Positions 1-10,052 of a DNA stretch of 64,000 bases are shown piece by piece. The stretch is from Rhizobium acidisoli (lineage in GTDB: Bacteria; Pseudomonadota; Alphaproteobacteria; Rhizobiales; Rhizobiaceae): the NCBI RefSeq assembly GCF_002531755.2, contig NZ_CP034998.1, positions 3,038,001 through 3,102,000 of the forward strand. The letters are read 5' to 3'. The position numbers and the translations under genes are program-made. Position 1 is the first letter of the stretch, and each line of letters starts with the position of its first letter. Under the pieces are notes generated by a model, which was given only the letters and a program-made list of their open reading frames with translations, was not told the origin of the DNA and made no database searches.

Positions 1-42
1 GTTTCTCTGCCGGACCAGCTCCGTGCTCGACTTGGTCAGCAT
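1..42 (-). CDS. xylR: N-terminal fragment of ROK-family repressor, likely XylR
   Basis: Only the first 14 codons lie in the window. They read MLTKSSTELVRQRN, which is the usual opening of rhizobial ROK-family sugar repressors (a short leader before the winged helix). A GGAGAG purine run lies upstream of the ATG at 42. The gene is divergent from xylF, the normal place for the xylose repressor, and a perfect palindrome lies in the shared intergenic region. The assignment rests on a very short fragment and on context. Confidence 0.55.
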   Translation of the reverse strand, partial: MLTKSSTELVRQRN

Positions 43-93
43 GAATGCCGCCCTCTCCTTCCCGCTAAAATTCAAAAGTTAGAGCATGATATC

Positions 94-183
94 ATGAGAA
101 AACCGCTCACACTTTTCGGCATCATGCTTCTCTCCGCCCTCGCTTCCACTGCATCGCCGGCCGCCGTTCCGCAAGAAAAATAA
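94..183 (+). CDS. possible 29-residue exported micropeptide
   Basis: This short open frame lies between the divergent repressor and xylF. It starts MRKPLTLFGIML and ends ASPAAVPQEK before TAA. The basic N-terminus, hydrophobic core and small residues look like a Sec signal peptide with almost no mature part. There is no strong Shine-Dalgarno sequence. It could be a micropeptide, a leader peptide or chance. It ends about 15 bases before the TTGACA element proposed as the xylF promoter, so it would not be on the xylF transcript. Confidence 0.2.
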   Translation: MRKPLTLFGIMLLSALASTASPAAVPQEK

Positions 184-198
184 GCTGACGGCCCAGTG

Positions 199-247
199 TT
201 GACAGCCGAAAAAATCTCTGACATCAAATTTCTCGACTGTCGAGAAA
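199..247 (+). promoter_or_regulatory. xylF promoter and palindromic operator
   Basis: TTGACA at 199-204 is a consensus -35 element. A weak -10 (ATCAAA-like) lies about 18 bases further, at 223-228. Directly after it, 229-247 is a perfect 19-base palindrome: TTTCTCGAC, a central T, then GTCGAGAAA. A repressor bound there would block transcription initiation, which fits control of xylFHG by the divergent ROK protein. A TCGAC half-site recurs near 264. The operator role is inferred. Confidence 0.55.
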
Positions 248-332
248 ATAATCCGAATTTCCCTCGACAGCTTTTCGCGGTGGCCGGAGGAAGCATGGGC
301 TGGGCCGGTCGCAACTCACTCGGGAGGACATT

Positions 333-1373
333 ATGAAGTCTATTTTTAGATTGATGGCAGGCGCGGCCATTCTCGTTTCCGTGCATACCGCGGCCATGGC
401 TGCCGATCTCGTCGTCGGCGTTTCCTGGTCGAATTTCCAGGAAGAGCGCTGGAAGACCGATGAAGCCGCCATCAAGAAGGCTCTCGAAGCCAAGGGCGCC
501 AAGTATATTTCCGCTGACGCGCAGTCCTCAGCCGCAAAGCAGCTGACCGACGTCGAATCGCTGATCTCGCAGGGCGCCAACGCGCTGATCATTCTCGCCC
601 AGGATTCCGACGCCATCGGCCCGGCGATCGAAAAGGCTGCTGCCGAAGGCATCCCGGTCGTCGGCTACGACCGCCTGATCGAAAATCCGGCTGCCTTCTA
701 CATCACCTTCGACAACAAGGAAGTCGGCCGCCTGCAGGCCGAAGGCGTCTTCAAGGCGAAGCCGGAAGGCAATTACGTCTTCATCAAGGGCTCGTCCTCC
801 GACCCGAACGCCGACTTCCTGTTCTCGGGCCAGCAGGAAGTGCTGAAGGCCGCGATCGACGCCGGTAAGATCAAGAATGTCGGCGAGGCTTATACCGACG
901 GCTGGCTGCCGGAGAACGCCCAGCGCAACATGGAGCAGTTCCTGACCGCCAACAACAACAAGGTTGACGCCGTCGTCGCCTCCAATGACGGCACGGCCGG
1001 CGGCGCGATCGCAGCGCTCGACGCCCAGGGCCTCGCCGGCTCCGTTCCGGTTTCTGGCCAGGACGGCGACAAGGCGGCACTGAACCGCATCGCTCTCGGC
1101 ACGCAGACGGTTTCCGTCTGGAAGGACAGCCGCGAACTCGGCAAGCGCGCAGCCGAAATCGCTCTCGACCTCGCCGGCGGCAAGGACATGAGCAAGATCG
1201 ACGGCGCCCAGGCTTTCAAGGGCGGCCCGAAGGGCGTGGAAATGCAGTCGGTTTTCCTGAAGCCGCTGGCCATCACCAAGGACAATCTGAACGTCGTCAT
1301 CGACGCCGGCTGGATCTCCAAGGCTGAAGCCTGCCAGGGCGTCAAGGCCGGCACGGTCGCCGCCTGCAAGTAA
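333..1373 (+). CDS. xylF: D-xylose ABC transporter substrate-binding protein XylF
   Basis: This periplasmic sugar-binding protein (346 aa) delivers D-xylose to the XylHG membrane complex. A Sec signal peptide covers about residues 1-23, with cleavage likely after AMA. The mature part is a CUT2-type peripheral-binding-protein fold with [15 protein letters not shown] at the start, NFQ/DSD/GYDR ligand-region motifs and [17 protein letters not shown] hinge sequence. The start follows a strong GGGAGG Shine-Dalgarno. It is first in the xylF-xylH-xylG unit, separated from xylH by a hairpin-containing spacer, a common way of making more binding protein than permease. The length and order match the xylose systems of rhizobia. 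Confidence 0.93.
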   Translation: MKSIFRLMAGAAILVSVHTAAMAADLVVGVSWSNFQEERWKTDEAAIKKALEAKGAKYISADAQSSAAKQLTDVESLISQGANALIILAQDSDAIGPAIEKAAAEGIPVVGYDRLIENPAAFYITFDNKEVGRLQAEGVFKAKPEGNYVFIKGSSSDPNADFLFSGQQEVLKAAIDAGKIKNVGEAYTDGWLPENAQRNMEQFLTANNNKVDAVVASNDGTAGGAIAALDAQGLAGSVPVSGQDGDKAALNRIALGTQTVSVWKDSRELGKRAAEIALDLAGGKDMSKIDGAQAFKGGPKGVEMQSVFLKPLAITKDNLNVVIDAGWISKAEACQGVKAGTVAACK

Positions 1374-1393
1374 GCAAGCTTCGAACGAAATTG

Positions 1394-1428
1394 CCGGCGC
1401 CGCAGCGGAAAGACCGTTGCGGCGCCGG
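1394..1428 (+). other. intercistronic hairpin between xylF and xylH
   Basis: CCGGCGCCGCA at 1394-1404 pairs perfectly with 1418-1428 across a 13-base loop. No T-run follows, so it is unlikely to be a full Rho-independent terminator. It sits 20 bases after the xylF stop, where such stems often protect the upstream binding-protein mRNA or attenuate read-through into the permease gene. Confidence 0.6.
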
Positions 1429-1635
1429 ATGCGGATGAGAACTCCGACCACAGAGCTTTCTCCGCCTCGCCGCACCATCGCGGACCTGCATTCCCTGCCG
1501 GAAGGGTGTCGCGACGCCACGCCACGGTTTCCGGAAGCATCGCGATGGTCAGTTGAAGAACAGACGAATGACGCCGCCCAGAGTTTCGGGCACGCCGGCG
1601 CAGCCGTCCAAACATAATGGGGGAACGGCAAACCC

Positions 1636-2949
1636 ATGGCCGAAATGGTAAAATCAACAGCATCAAGCGGGCCGCGAACGGCGGAAGCCAATCCGGTGAC
1701 CCGCTTCTTCCGCGCGACCGAGATCGACACGCGCCTGCTCGGCATGATCGGCGCGCTCATCATCATCTGGATCGGTTTCCACATCATCACCGGCGGCCTG
1801 TTTCTGACCCCGCGCAATCTCTGGAACCTCTCGGTCCAGACGACCGATATCGCGATCATGACGACGGGCATGGTGCTGATCATCGTCACCCGCAACATCG
1901 ACCTTTCTGTGGGTTCCGTGCTTGGCCTCTGCGGCATGATCATGGGCGTGACCCAGGCGAAGATCCTGCCTGAGTATATCGGCTTCGACAGCCCCTTCAC
2001 CTGGGCGATCACGCTGCTGGTCGGCATTGCGGCAGGTTTTCTGATCGGCGCCTTCCAGGGCATGATCATCGCCTTCCTGAACGTACCCTCCTTCATCGTC
2101 ACCCTCGGCGGCCTGCTGGTCTGGCGCGGCGCGACCTGGCTCGTCACCAGCGGCCAGACGGTCGCCCCCATGGACCAGACCTTCCGCATCATGGGCGGCG
2201 GCGCGGAGGGCTCGATCGGCGCCACCTGGAGCTGGATCGTCGGTATCGCCGCCTGCCTGTTCGTTATCGCCAGCATCATCGGCTCGCGCCGGCAGCGCCG
2301 CCGCTTCGGCTTTCCGCGCCGGCCGATCTGGGCTGAATATTTCCTCGCCATCCTCAGCTGCGTGCTGATCCTCGGCGCCGTCTCCATCGCCAACAGCTAT
2401 TACTGGCCGATCAACATCGCCAAGAAATATGCCGAGACCAACAATATCCCCTGGCCGGAGACCGGCCTGGACATTCCCTACGGCATCGCCGTGCCGGTGC
2501 TGATCGCCATCGTCGTCGGCATCATCATGACCTTCATTGCCACAAGGCTGCGCTTCGGCCGCTATGTCTTCGCAATCGGCGGCAACCCCGAGGCGGCCGA
2601 ACTCGCCGGCATCAAGACCCGCTGGGTGACGGTGCGCATCTTCGCGCTGATGGGCGTGCTCGCCGCTATCGCAGCCGCGATTTCCACCGCCCGCCTCAAC
2701 GCCGCGACCAACTCGCAGGGAACGCTCGACGAGCTTTACACCATCGCCGCCGCCGTCATCGGCGGGACGTCGCTGGCGGGCGGCACGGGCACGATTGCCG
2801 GCGCCATGCTTGGCGCGCTCGTCATGCAATCACTGCAATCCGGCATGGTTCTCGCCCATGTCGACACGCCGCTGCAGAGCGTCGTCGTCGGCACTGTCCT
2901 CGTCGTGGCGGTCTGGCTCGACACCGTCTATCGCGCCCGTGCCAAGTGA
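1636..2949 (+). CDS. xylH: xylose ABC transporter permease XylH
   Basis: This inner-membrane permease (437 aa) forms the sugar channel with XylF and XylG. It has about ten hydrophobic segments after a roughly 35-residue cytoplasmic start. It carries the CUT2 permease signatures [15 protein letters not shown] (about residues 85-100) and [21 protein letters not shown] (about 306-326), with the [19 protein letters not shown] motif near 377. It is longer than RbsC-type permeases because of an insertion around residues 210-280 containing a basic loop, as in other XylH proteins. Its stop is 14 bases before the xylG start. Confidence 0.93.
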   Translation: MAEMVKSTASSGPRTAEANPVTRFFRATEIDTRLLGMIGALIIIWIGFHIITGGLFLTPRNLWNLSVQTTDIAIMTTGMVLIIVTRNIDLSVGSVLGLCGMIMGVTQAKILPEYIGFDSPFTWAITLLVGIAAGFLIGAFQGMIIAFLNVPSFIVTLGGLLVWRGATWLVTSGQTVAPMDQTFRIMGGGAEGSIGATWSWIVGIAACLFVIASIIGSRRQRRRFGFPRRPIWAEYFLAILSCVLILGAVSIANSYYWPINIAKKYAETNNIPWPETGLDIPYGIAVPVLIAIVVGIIMTFIATRLRFGRYVFAIGGNPEAAELAGIKTRWVTVRIFALMGVLAAIAAAISTARLNAATNSQGTLDELYTIAAAVIGGTSLAGGTGTIAGAMLGALVMQSLQSGMVLAHVDTPLQSVVVGTVLVVAVWLDTVYRARAK

Positions 2950-2963
2950 GAGGAGCCCTAGAC

Positions 2964-3746
<783 letters not shown>

Positions 3747-3779
3747 CCGCTGTAAGGCGCGCTCTGCCCCAGACAACCG

Positions 3780-3810
3780 CTCCGCCGCCCGCAAGGCCGG
3801 CGGAGTTTTT
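3780..3810 (+). terminator. Rho-independent terminator after xylG
   Basis: CTCCGCCG at 3780-3787 pairs with CGGCGGAG at 3798-3805 and is followed by a run of five T. It lies 33 bases downstream of the xylG stop and closes the xylFHG unit. Confidence 0.85.
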
Positions 3811-3950
3811 CGTTCAATCCCGAGACTGACGAATAAAAACACCCTGCAAACCGCAAGCATCGGTATTTCTGAGAATTTCGCGATTGAAGCCGGCCGCAAG
3901 CTAGGCTAAGAACCACCCATCGGACAGGCGATTCAAACCGCCTCAGGCAT

Positions 3951-4027
3951 GCACCCGTAGCTCAGCTGGATAGAGTGTTGGATTCCGATTCCAAAGGTCA
4001 CAGGTTCGAATCCTGTCGGGTGCGCCA
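3951..4027 (+). tRNA. tRNA-Arg (anticodon CCG)
   Basis: A full cloverleaf is visible. The acceptor arms are GCACCCG (3951-3957) and CGGGTGC (4017-4023). The anticodon stem is TTGGA/TCCAA around loop TTCCGAT, with anticodon CCG at 3985-3987. The T-arm is ACAGG-TTCGAAT-CCTGT. Discriminator G and an encoded CCA end at 4027. It reads CGG codons. tRNA-Arg genes are frequent integration sites, and the block downstream looks foreign. Confidence 0.97.
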
Positions 4028-4440
4028 TTTTTACTGAAGACTGCCCCATAGCCATGAAATGCGACCCCATTGGTAAGCCCGCCTAGGTTTGCGTCTGGAG
4101 CCCTTGGTTTGATAGATTCCCCGCGATAGCTTTGAGCCTAACGTCACCGGCCTGCGGCACCGTTCGGAAATATGCCTTTGCCCTCGGAATGACGCGCTTT
4201 TGAGCTGGGGATGTGGCTGCGATAAGATTTCCGCTGGGATCATGTCAGAAGACACCTATGAAGATATCCGACGCGCTAGAGGGCGGAGACTTTCGCCGCC
4301 GACACCCACAGAGGGTCTCGCACGGCGTGTCATCATCAAAGTTCCGTCGGCAACACATTTATTAGTTATAGCTGATTGAGCGCACCCAAAAGTAGGCGTA
4401 GTGTGATCCCACACCGCTACTTGAAGTGGAGGGCACAGCC
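4028..4440. other. intergenic stretch after tRNA-Arg
   Basis: This region holds only short frames without Shine-Dalgarno sites or recognisable products. I found no integrase gene and no second copy of the tRNA 3' end. It marks the change from typical core sequence to the island-like block. Confidence 0.4.
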
Positions 4441-5601
4441 ATGAGAATGGGAGCTTTTGCGATTGCGTGCGTTGTGGGTTGGAGCTGCGGAACGTCAGCC
4501 TTTACATTCGAACTCAATCCAACCGCCACAGCCCGCATGGAGGCCGAGGTTGGTCTCGACGACAAGACGATCGCTTTCCTGAACAGGTTGCCTGCAGAAC
4601 TTCGAAAGCAGTTCGTCCAAATGCTGAAGGAGTCGCTGCCACTCATCGACAGCAGCGTACAAAGCTACATCTCTCAGATCGACGACGTGATTAGCTCGAA
4701 CATCGATCAAGCCGCCTGCAGTGCGACGATCCCCGTGAATTTGTTCTTCGATAGGGCGACCGAACTCGTCCTGCCGGGCGACTACAAGTCCAAGCCAGTC
4801 GCAACCTTGACGAAAGACCTCGCAGAGGTCGTGAACGGCTTCTCGAGCGGAAATCCACCGAGTGAATTTCGGATCGCTTATTCCGACTTCCTTCACAGGG
4901 CGGCAACTACGGCCTGCCAAGTCGGGCTCTCGGCCCCGACGCTCCTGGACATTGTGGGGCTACAGAAGGCGGCCCGCCCCAAGTGGAGGGTGTGGTCACG
5001 CCTCGAGGGCGAATGCCAGAACGCGGACGAATGCATGACCTGGCTCCGAACTACGGTGATGGAACGCGTCTCGCAAGCGGATTCGAGGGACGTAGCGTTG
5101 GTAACCGCCGACACTCGGTTCGATAAGGTCGAGATGCCCGAGGAGCTTGGCTTTTTTGAAAAGTTGAGCGGCAAATTCCATCCCGCCCCGTACGAAGACG
5201 CTTTCGTGGAGCTGTTTTCGATCACCGATGGGATTCGGGTGGCGAAGAAACTTCGCCAGGCCAGCGCTGAAGCTGACTTTGCGGCCGGTGTCGCGCTGAT
5301 CAACGAGGCGGAGACGAAGCTAACCAAAGCGAAGAAGCAGCTCAGCAACTTGGATCCTAGCAAAAATAACCTCGCGATCAGCAATGCGAAAGCGGTATCG
5401 AAGGTCGGGGTAGTGGTGGCCACGGCCTTCGCAAATGCCAAGGACGCATGGCCAGAAATAGACGAGCGGATCGAGCCTGAAATCGTCCGCTATGACGAGC
5501 TGGTCAAAGGTGCGTCGAGTGCGATCAAAAGCGCTAAGGCAAATAATACTCAGATCAATCACCGAGATATCGCACGGGATATTCTGCGCATTTTGCAATG
5601 A
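4441..5601 (+). CDS. exported hypothetical protein, helix-rich
   Basis: I do not recognise this 386-residue protein. The ATG at 4441 follows GGAGG at 4428-4432 and gives a signal peptide (MRMGAFAIACVVGWSCGTSA, cleavage near residue 20), so the product is probably periplasmic or secreted. The mature part is mostly helical and charged, with two cysteines that may pair (CQNADEC around residue 190). The last 110 residues, rich in Ala, Lys and Glu, look like coiled coil. Composition and codon use are less rhizobial than in the xyl genes. It is the first gene after the tRNA and points away from the next three, which also encode exported proteins. Confidence 0.7.
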   Translation: MRMGAFAIACVVGWSCGTSAFTFELNPTATARMEAEVGLDDKTIAFLNRLPAELRKQFVQMLKESLPLIDSSVQSYISQIDDVISSNIDQAACSATIPVNLFFDRATELVLPGDYKSKPVATLTKDLAEVVNGFSSGNPPSEFRIAYSDFLHRAATTACQVGLSAPTLLDIVGLQKAARPKWRVWSRLEGECQNADECMTWLRTTVMERVSQADSRDVALVTADTRFDKVEMPEELGFFEKLSGKFHPAPYEDAFVELFSITDGIRVAKKLRQASAEADFAAGVALINEAETKLTKAKKQLSNLDPSKNNLAISNAKAVSKVGVVVATAFANAKDAWPEIDERIEPEIVRYDELVKGASSAIKSAKANNTQINHRDIARDILRILQ

Positions 5602-6135
5602 AACTGCGCGAAATATCGGTCCGGCCCCTTTTGAGAGGGCCTCCACGACGGCGTCGGGCGAGCGTTCGAGCAGCTCGGCCAGTTTATCGTCGAGAAGCTC
5701 AGGAAGCCACCGAACCGGCAAACGGCGACGACGTCGGTTGTCTGCTGACGATTTTGAACGCGTCCTCGGTCGGGCTGGACCGCACAAACCGATTGCAGAA
5801 TGAGATCTGGCTTTCGTCGAGCGGGATCGGCGATTCCTTACCTTCTCATCTGCATCCAACGATTCGTATACGAGGTTACTTTCTCTGCCTTGACGCCTAG
5901 TCGGCAGGCGCGCCACGTTCAAAGAGGCTCGGATTTACGACTTCATGACTGGGGCAGCAACCTCTACCGAGCCATCCCACCGAACGCACCTCCGGCCTGA
6001 TCCAGCGCCGCCCTTGCAGCGCTCTCTGGTAAGTCAATCTTGGTCGTAGCTCCACAAGATCTTGACGCCCCCATTGCCGCCATCACCCCGCGCCCGTTTG
6101 ACCGAGGCGACGACGCGCGCGAGCTCCTCGAACCA
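5602..6135. other. intergenic region with possible coding remnant on the minus strand
   Basis: No convincing complete gene was seen. On the minus strand, positions 6034-6135 continue the reading frame of the neighbouring gene past its TAG for 33 codons (WFEELARVV at the start, WSYDQD at the end). This part looks coding. The rest contains overlapping short frames on both strands without ribosome sites. Confidence 0.35.
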
Positions 6136-6744
6136 CTAGCGATTGTACTTGTTGATCACCGCTGAAAGCGCTTTGCGTGCATTGCCTTCAAAGCCAGCGT
6201 TTTGCACCATTTCCAACTTTAACCGTTCCATGTCAGGAGCGGTTATCGAACAAAAACCTTGTCCCACTCGATAGATTCTGCCATGCCGCCTATCGATCAG
6301 GCCATAAAGCTCGTCAGCCACTAGCTTAGCTTCGTCCCTCGCATCCGGCGACGTCAAATAGGTGGCGAGCACTTCGATCTGTGCGGCGAGGGCCTCCATG
6401 AAATTGCGCAGATACCTCAGTTGCTCCATTCCATGCTCGTAGACAAGACGACTGCCGGCGTCGTTGGGGTGCTCGCATGGCTGGGTAACGTAGTAGTACC
6501 CCATCTTCGTCGCTTGTTCGATAGACCACATGGTGTTCTCCATCCGATCGAGATGTCTTGAAAACCTCTCCGTGGTGATGCCATCGGCGATCGGATCGCT
6601 CGATACCGCAATTTTTCGGAAGACCTGAGCCAGCCTCTCAAAGACGCGCCAATCTTCGGCCATTGCCGGAACTTCCTTTGCCAGGGCCGTTGCTGGCATT
6701 GCTGCGACACAAGTGACGGCGAGTAAGAAAGTTCTCCTATCCAT
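6136..6744 (-). CDS. exported hypothetical protein with Tat-like signal
   Basis: This 202-residue protein is of unknown function. The start at 6744 is supported by a GGGGGAG Shine-Dalgarno and gives MDRRTFLLAVTCVAAMPATALA. That is a signal peptide with a twin-arginine-like DRRTFLL motif and an Ala-x-Ala cleavage site. The mature part is helical, with features such as FERLAQVFRKIAVS and MENTMWSIEQATKMGYYYV. No catalytic motif stands out. The frame stays open for 33 codons beyond the TAG stop (see the region 6034-6135), so the gene may be a truncated form of a longer one. It lies downstream of the phospholipase-like gene in the same orientation. Confidence 0.65.
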   Translation of the reverse strand: MDRRTFLLAVTCVAAMPATALAKEVPAMAEDWRVFERLAQVFRKIAVSSDPIADGITTERFSRHLDRMENTMWSIEQATKMGYYYVTQPCEHPNDAGSRLVYEHGMEQLRYLRNFMEALAAQIEVLATYLTSPDARDEAKLVADELYGLIDRRHGRIYRVGQGFCSITAPDMERLKLEMVQNAGFEGNARKALSAVINKYNR

Positions 6745-6889
6745 AACGCTCCCCCCATCGTTCAAATGGTCCAATCCGGATAAGAAAGAGGTCACTCGAC
6801 AGCGGACAGAAACGGGAATTCGCCGTTGCGAGCACTAACGCGAGCTATAGATACCCAGTGGGACTTGGATGCTGTCCCCAACAGCAAAC

Positions 6890-7162
6890 TTACCGCAATA
6901 GCGTCTCGACGTACATGAGTCCTTCTGCGGCAAGTGCTTGAGGACGGTCAGTCGACAGATGAAACGTCATCCCGTCGACAGAATTACCCAGATCGAATTT
7001 CCTGTCAAAAATCCGTTCCCAGCCACGCTGAGCCATCTCTCGTGGGCCATGATATCGGCTGACTTTCTCCATGCCCAGCGCATGGGGGAATGTTACTTCT
7101 ATGGTGCCGCCGGGCTCGTCGTAAAAAAATGACCCGGCAGCGCTACTGCGGTTCGCCTGCAA
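6890..7162 (-). CDS. small hypothetical protein overlapping the phospholipase-like gene
   Basis: This 90-residue frame overlaps the end of the upstream gene by 20 bases, which suggests translational coupling. The start used is TTG at 7162; an internal ATG at 7075 is possible, and neither has a good Shine-Dalgarno. The sequence looks like real protein: GGTIEVTFPHALGMEKVS, then a basic WERIFDRKFDLG segment and FHLSTDRPQALAAEG. There is no signal peptide and no recognised domain. Its placement suggests a partner or immunity-like role for the large protein, but that is only inference. Confidence 0.5.
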   Translation of the reverse strand: MQANRSSAAGSFFYDEPGGTIEVTFPHALGMEKVSRYHGPREMAQRGWERIFDRKFDLGNSVDGMTFHLSTDRPQALAAEGLMYVETLLR

Positions 7163-10052
7163 GGGTGATGACAGCGCGGTCTGACCAAATCGGGTTGTCG
7201 CTCATCCAGACAAACGCATCCGAAGCAATACCGCGCCTGAGCGAGAGCGCCATAGCCGCGACCGCCCTGTCTTTCGTCGTGCAGGCTGCCAAAAGCACCC
7301 CCCAATGCCCTTGTGCCCTAACGGGACGCCACAATGCAGTTTTCAGGTCAGCATAGCGGGCCTCCACAAGCCGCGCGTAACGCTGCGCGCCTTGCTCAGT
7401 CCTGTATGACGCTATGAAAGTCCAGTACTCGAACCCTGATTCCGCTGTACCGCACTGCAGGTATGAAGTTGCGTATTCTTCAGGAGACGATGTCTCAAAC
7501 TCCGCCGCAGGAATGTTCGGATTGGCGGCGTCTACGCAGACCCGGTCCTCCCGAAGGATTTCGCCTGTGAAAGCGCTCTGGGTAGAGGGAAACGGGTTCA
7601 GCGGGCATTCCGGAAACGGGTAGAGCGGCCAGCTCAGATCGCTGCGATTGCGGGATGATCCCAGTACCCCTTCAGGAAAGAGCTTCAGGAACACTTTTTC
7701 CCGCAAATACGGATCAACCCATATCCGCAGGCCCATTTGCCGGTTCTGCCAATAATCATGGCCATAGTTATACCGGCTAGGTCCAGATGCAGGGCGCGCC
7801 TGATTTCTGGCGTAAGGCAGCGCGTGAGCCTGCCACTGCTGATTGCCGTCGATGCTGCGAACGGCCCCAAACAAGGCGCTGAAATTGCCTGCATAGGGCG
7901 GGTATACCGGCGTTCCGTACCGCGGGGAATGATAGCCGGCCCCGACCTTGTCCGCTATGAGCTGGTTAAGAGCATCCGGCTGCAGGAGTGACAGCTTGGC
8001 GAGCACAACAGCGCTATTGAGTGCTGCGAAGGCCGCGGGATCAAGCCGACCATTGGAAAGAGCCACATCAGCATCGACCACGGATGCAACGTCGCTGAAC
8101 CTGAGCAAATTCTTTCCGGAGGCGTCGCCGCTATAGGCCCCATTCAACCTGTCCCGGTTCGCATTGCTCGGATCCGACAGCAGGTCTAGGAAGTCGCTTG
8201 TGGTCTCGTCAGTCAGAAAACCGACAATTTCCAAGCCTGCTTTGCGCAGTTCAGGCTTGAGCTTCTCAACGACCTTCTTCTGCGCTGTACGGCTCGGGAA
8301 AACGAGCCACTGGAGTAACTCAGGCAAATCCGCGATCGCATCGTCGAACTTCTGGTTCAGTTCCTCGATGAAATTCTTGACGGCGCAGGTGGCCTCGCCA
8401 ATCTCGATAGGCGCGGCCGTGTACACAGAGCCGTAGCACGAATACCAATCAGTATACTCGGATAGCGGGTTGCCCTGAGAAAGGAGCATTTTTATACCGG
8501 CGCGGTGACTGGCGTCGATATATTTAGCTGTAGCCTGGTCAATATCGCCGAGCCAGTTGTCGATCAGGAATGTTATGCCATTATATTTATCGATGACCTT
8601 CTTGATTTCATCGACGATAGCCGTGACCTTCTCGAGTTCGCTGGCAACGCGCTCTTGTATCTTTCTCAGTTCGTCGACGGCTTTGCGCGCGCCAGCGACG
8701 ATCTTTTCCTGAGCCTCTTGCTCTGCTCTGGCTACATCAACAGCGGCTTGATATGTGCCTTGGGCTACCCCCTTAACCGCTTCCTCTTGCCTCTTCGTGA
8801 GGTCATCTATAGTGCGTTTCGTTCCATCGACATTCGCCTGCGCTATTTGTGCGGCCTCGTTGGCTGCTGCGACCTGAGCGTTGAGGCTGGAAATATCGCC
8901 CTCAAGCTTCGATATTTCGCCGTTCAGGTTTCCAACCGCTTCCTTGCATTTTTCGACGGCCGGAGGATATAGAAGGGCCTCGCAGGCAAGGTTACCAATT
9001 TTCCCGCGTAGATCGCTAATTTTTCCCTGCAGTTCTTTTACTTGGTTGGCAACATTCGCGGCTGTCTGGGCAGCAAAATTGACCGCATCCGCAGCAGCCT
9101 TGAGCTGCTCGGCAAGAAGTTTTTCCTGAAACGTCAAAAGTTCAGGATAGTCCTGGATAAGCTTGTTGGCCGCGTCCAGAGCGCCAAGCGCGGCATCTGT
9201 GGCGCTCTTCTTGACAGCGAGCAGTTCCTCCGCAGCATTCAATGACACCTCGGCGGCATCCAACGCCGCTTTGCCCGTCGCCAAATCGATTTGTAACTTC
9301 GCCTGTTCCTTGAAGCGATCGGCACCAAACGTGGTGATGCTCTCGATCAGGTTCTGTGTCTCTTGCCTTGCAATCCGGACGCCGTTGCGAACTTCGTACA
9401 TCGCCGTGAGGTGCGCGCCTGTTTGGTCCGCTTTGAAGTTTTGAGTTGCGACATCTTCGTCAAGGATCAGGGTATCGCGAAGAAATTCAGCAGGGGTTCC
9501 GAGCGAAGCTTCGAGGTCAATCGCATTGCCTGCGGAATCCAAAGGCGTGGGCGTCAGGGACTCTATGTACTTCTCAAGCAGAAAGTGCCGCCGCTCCACA
9601 TCCCGCTCCCCGTCGGTGAGCAGGAAGATGTCACCGGCCAACGCATTGACGTACGAATGCGCGAAGATATCGCCCGCCGCATGTGCGACGAAGCCGTAGG
9701 AGAATGCCATCTCGGAAGGAGAGGAGGCGCGGCCCACAAGTTGCCTCAGCCAATCATCGGTTTGCCATCCATTAGTGACGCCCGGATGGGTCGTCATCTG
9801 GCCGACTATTGGATCGGGAAAAACGTCTGGGCCGAGGTTACCCATCCGATACTGATTCTGATTTGAGCGCAGCGCGTTCAGTATAGGGGGAGCAACCTCA
9901 TAGGAACTGCCCCCAAGCTCGACTCGACCGTCGTCAAGTGCGTCGTTCAGCACTTGCTGGCCGATCCAGAAATGTGTCTTGAGACTCCAGGCGAAAGCGG
10001 AGCTAGCGAAAGCAAGGCTGCTTGCTATTCCGACTGCGGTTGCGAGTGTCAT
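7143..10052 (-). CDS. secreted zinc-dependent phospholipase C-like protein with coiled coil and SPOR-like tail
   Basis: From the ATG at 10052 this is a 969-residue exported protein. The signal peptide ends AFA before Trp22. In the zinc-dependent phospholipase C family the mature N-terminal Trp is itself a metal ligand, and here it is followed by matching elements: SLKTHFWIG, GNLGPDVFPD (about 71-80), DDWLRQLV and FSYGFVAHAAGDIFAHSYVN (about 118-136). These supply the His/Asp zinc set. Residues of about 260-500 form a long Ala/Glu/Lys-rich coiled coil. The last 100 residues (YWTFIASYRTEQGAQRY, then WGVLLAACTTKDRAVAAM) resemble a SPOR peptidoglycan-binding repeat. The frame extends upstream to 10394, but that part does not look coding. 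Substrate and role are unknown; membrane phospholipid is the family's usual target. Confidence 0.75.
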   Translation of the reverse strand: MTLATAVGIASSLAFASSAFAWSLKTHFWIGQQVLNDALDDGRVELGGSSYEVAPPILNALRSNQNQYRMGNLGPDVFPDPIVGQMTTHPGVTNGWQTDDWLRQLVGRASSPSEMAFSYGFVAHAAGDIFAHSYVNALAGDIFLLTDGERDVERRHFLLEKYIESLTPTPLDSAGNAIDLEASLGTPAEFLRDTLILDEDVATQNFKADQTGAHLTAMYEVRNGVRIARQETQNLIESITTFGADRFKEQAKLQIDLATGKAALDAAEVSLNAAEELLAVKKSATDAALGALDAANKLIQDYPELLTFQEKLLAEQLKAAADAVNFAAQTAANVANQVKELQGKISDLRGKIGNLACEALLYPPAVEKCKEAVGNLNGEISKLEGDISSLNAQVAAANEAAQIAQANVDGTKRTIDDLTKRQEEAVKGVAQGTYQAAVDVARAEQEAQEKIVAGARKAVDELRKIQERVASELEKVTAIVDEIKKVIDKYNGITFLIDNWLGDIDQATAKYIDASHRAGIKMLLSQGNPLSEYTDWYSCYGSVYTAAPIEIGEATCAVKNFIEELNQKFDDAIADLPELLQWLVFPSRTAQKKVVEKLKPELRKAGLEIVGFLTDETTSDFLDLLSDPSNANRDRLNGAYSGDASGKNLLRFSDVASVVDADVALSNGRLDPAAFAALNSAVVLAKLSLLQPDALNQLIADKVGAGYHSPRYGTPVYPPYAGNFSALFGAVRSIDGNQQWQAHALPYARNQARPASGPSRYNYGHDYWQNRQMGLRIWVDPYLREKVFLKLFPEGVLGSSRNRSDLSWPLYPFPECPLNPFPSTQSAFTGEILREDRVCVDAANPNIPAAEFETSSPEEYATSYLQCGTAESGFEYWTFIASYRTEQGAQRYARLVEARYADLKTALWRPVRAQGHWGVLLAACTTKDRAVAAMALSLRRGIASDAFVWMSDNPIWSDRAVITLAGEPQ

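Noticed and set aside
528..2393. A 621-codon antisense frame across xylF and xylH, and similar long frames at 1663-2829 and 48050-49900
   Set aside because: These are codon-bias shadows of well-supported genes, with low-complexity Arg/Ala/Gly/Asp-rich products.
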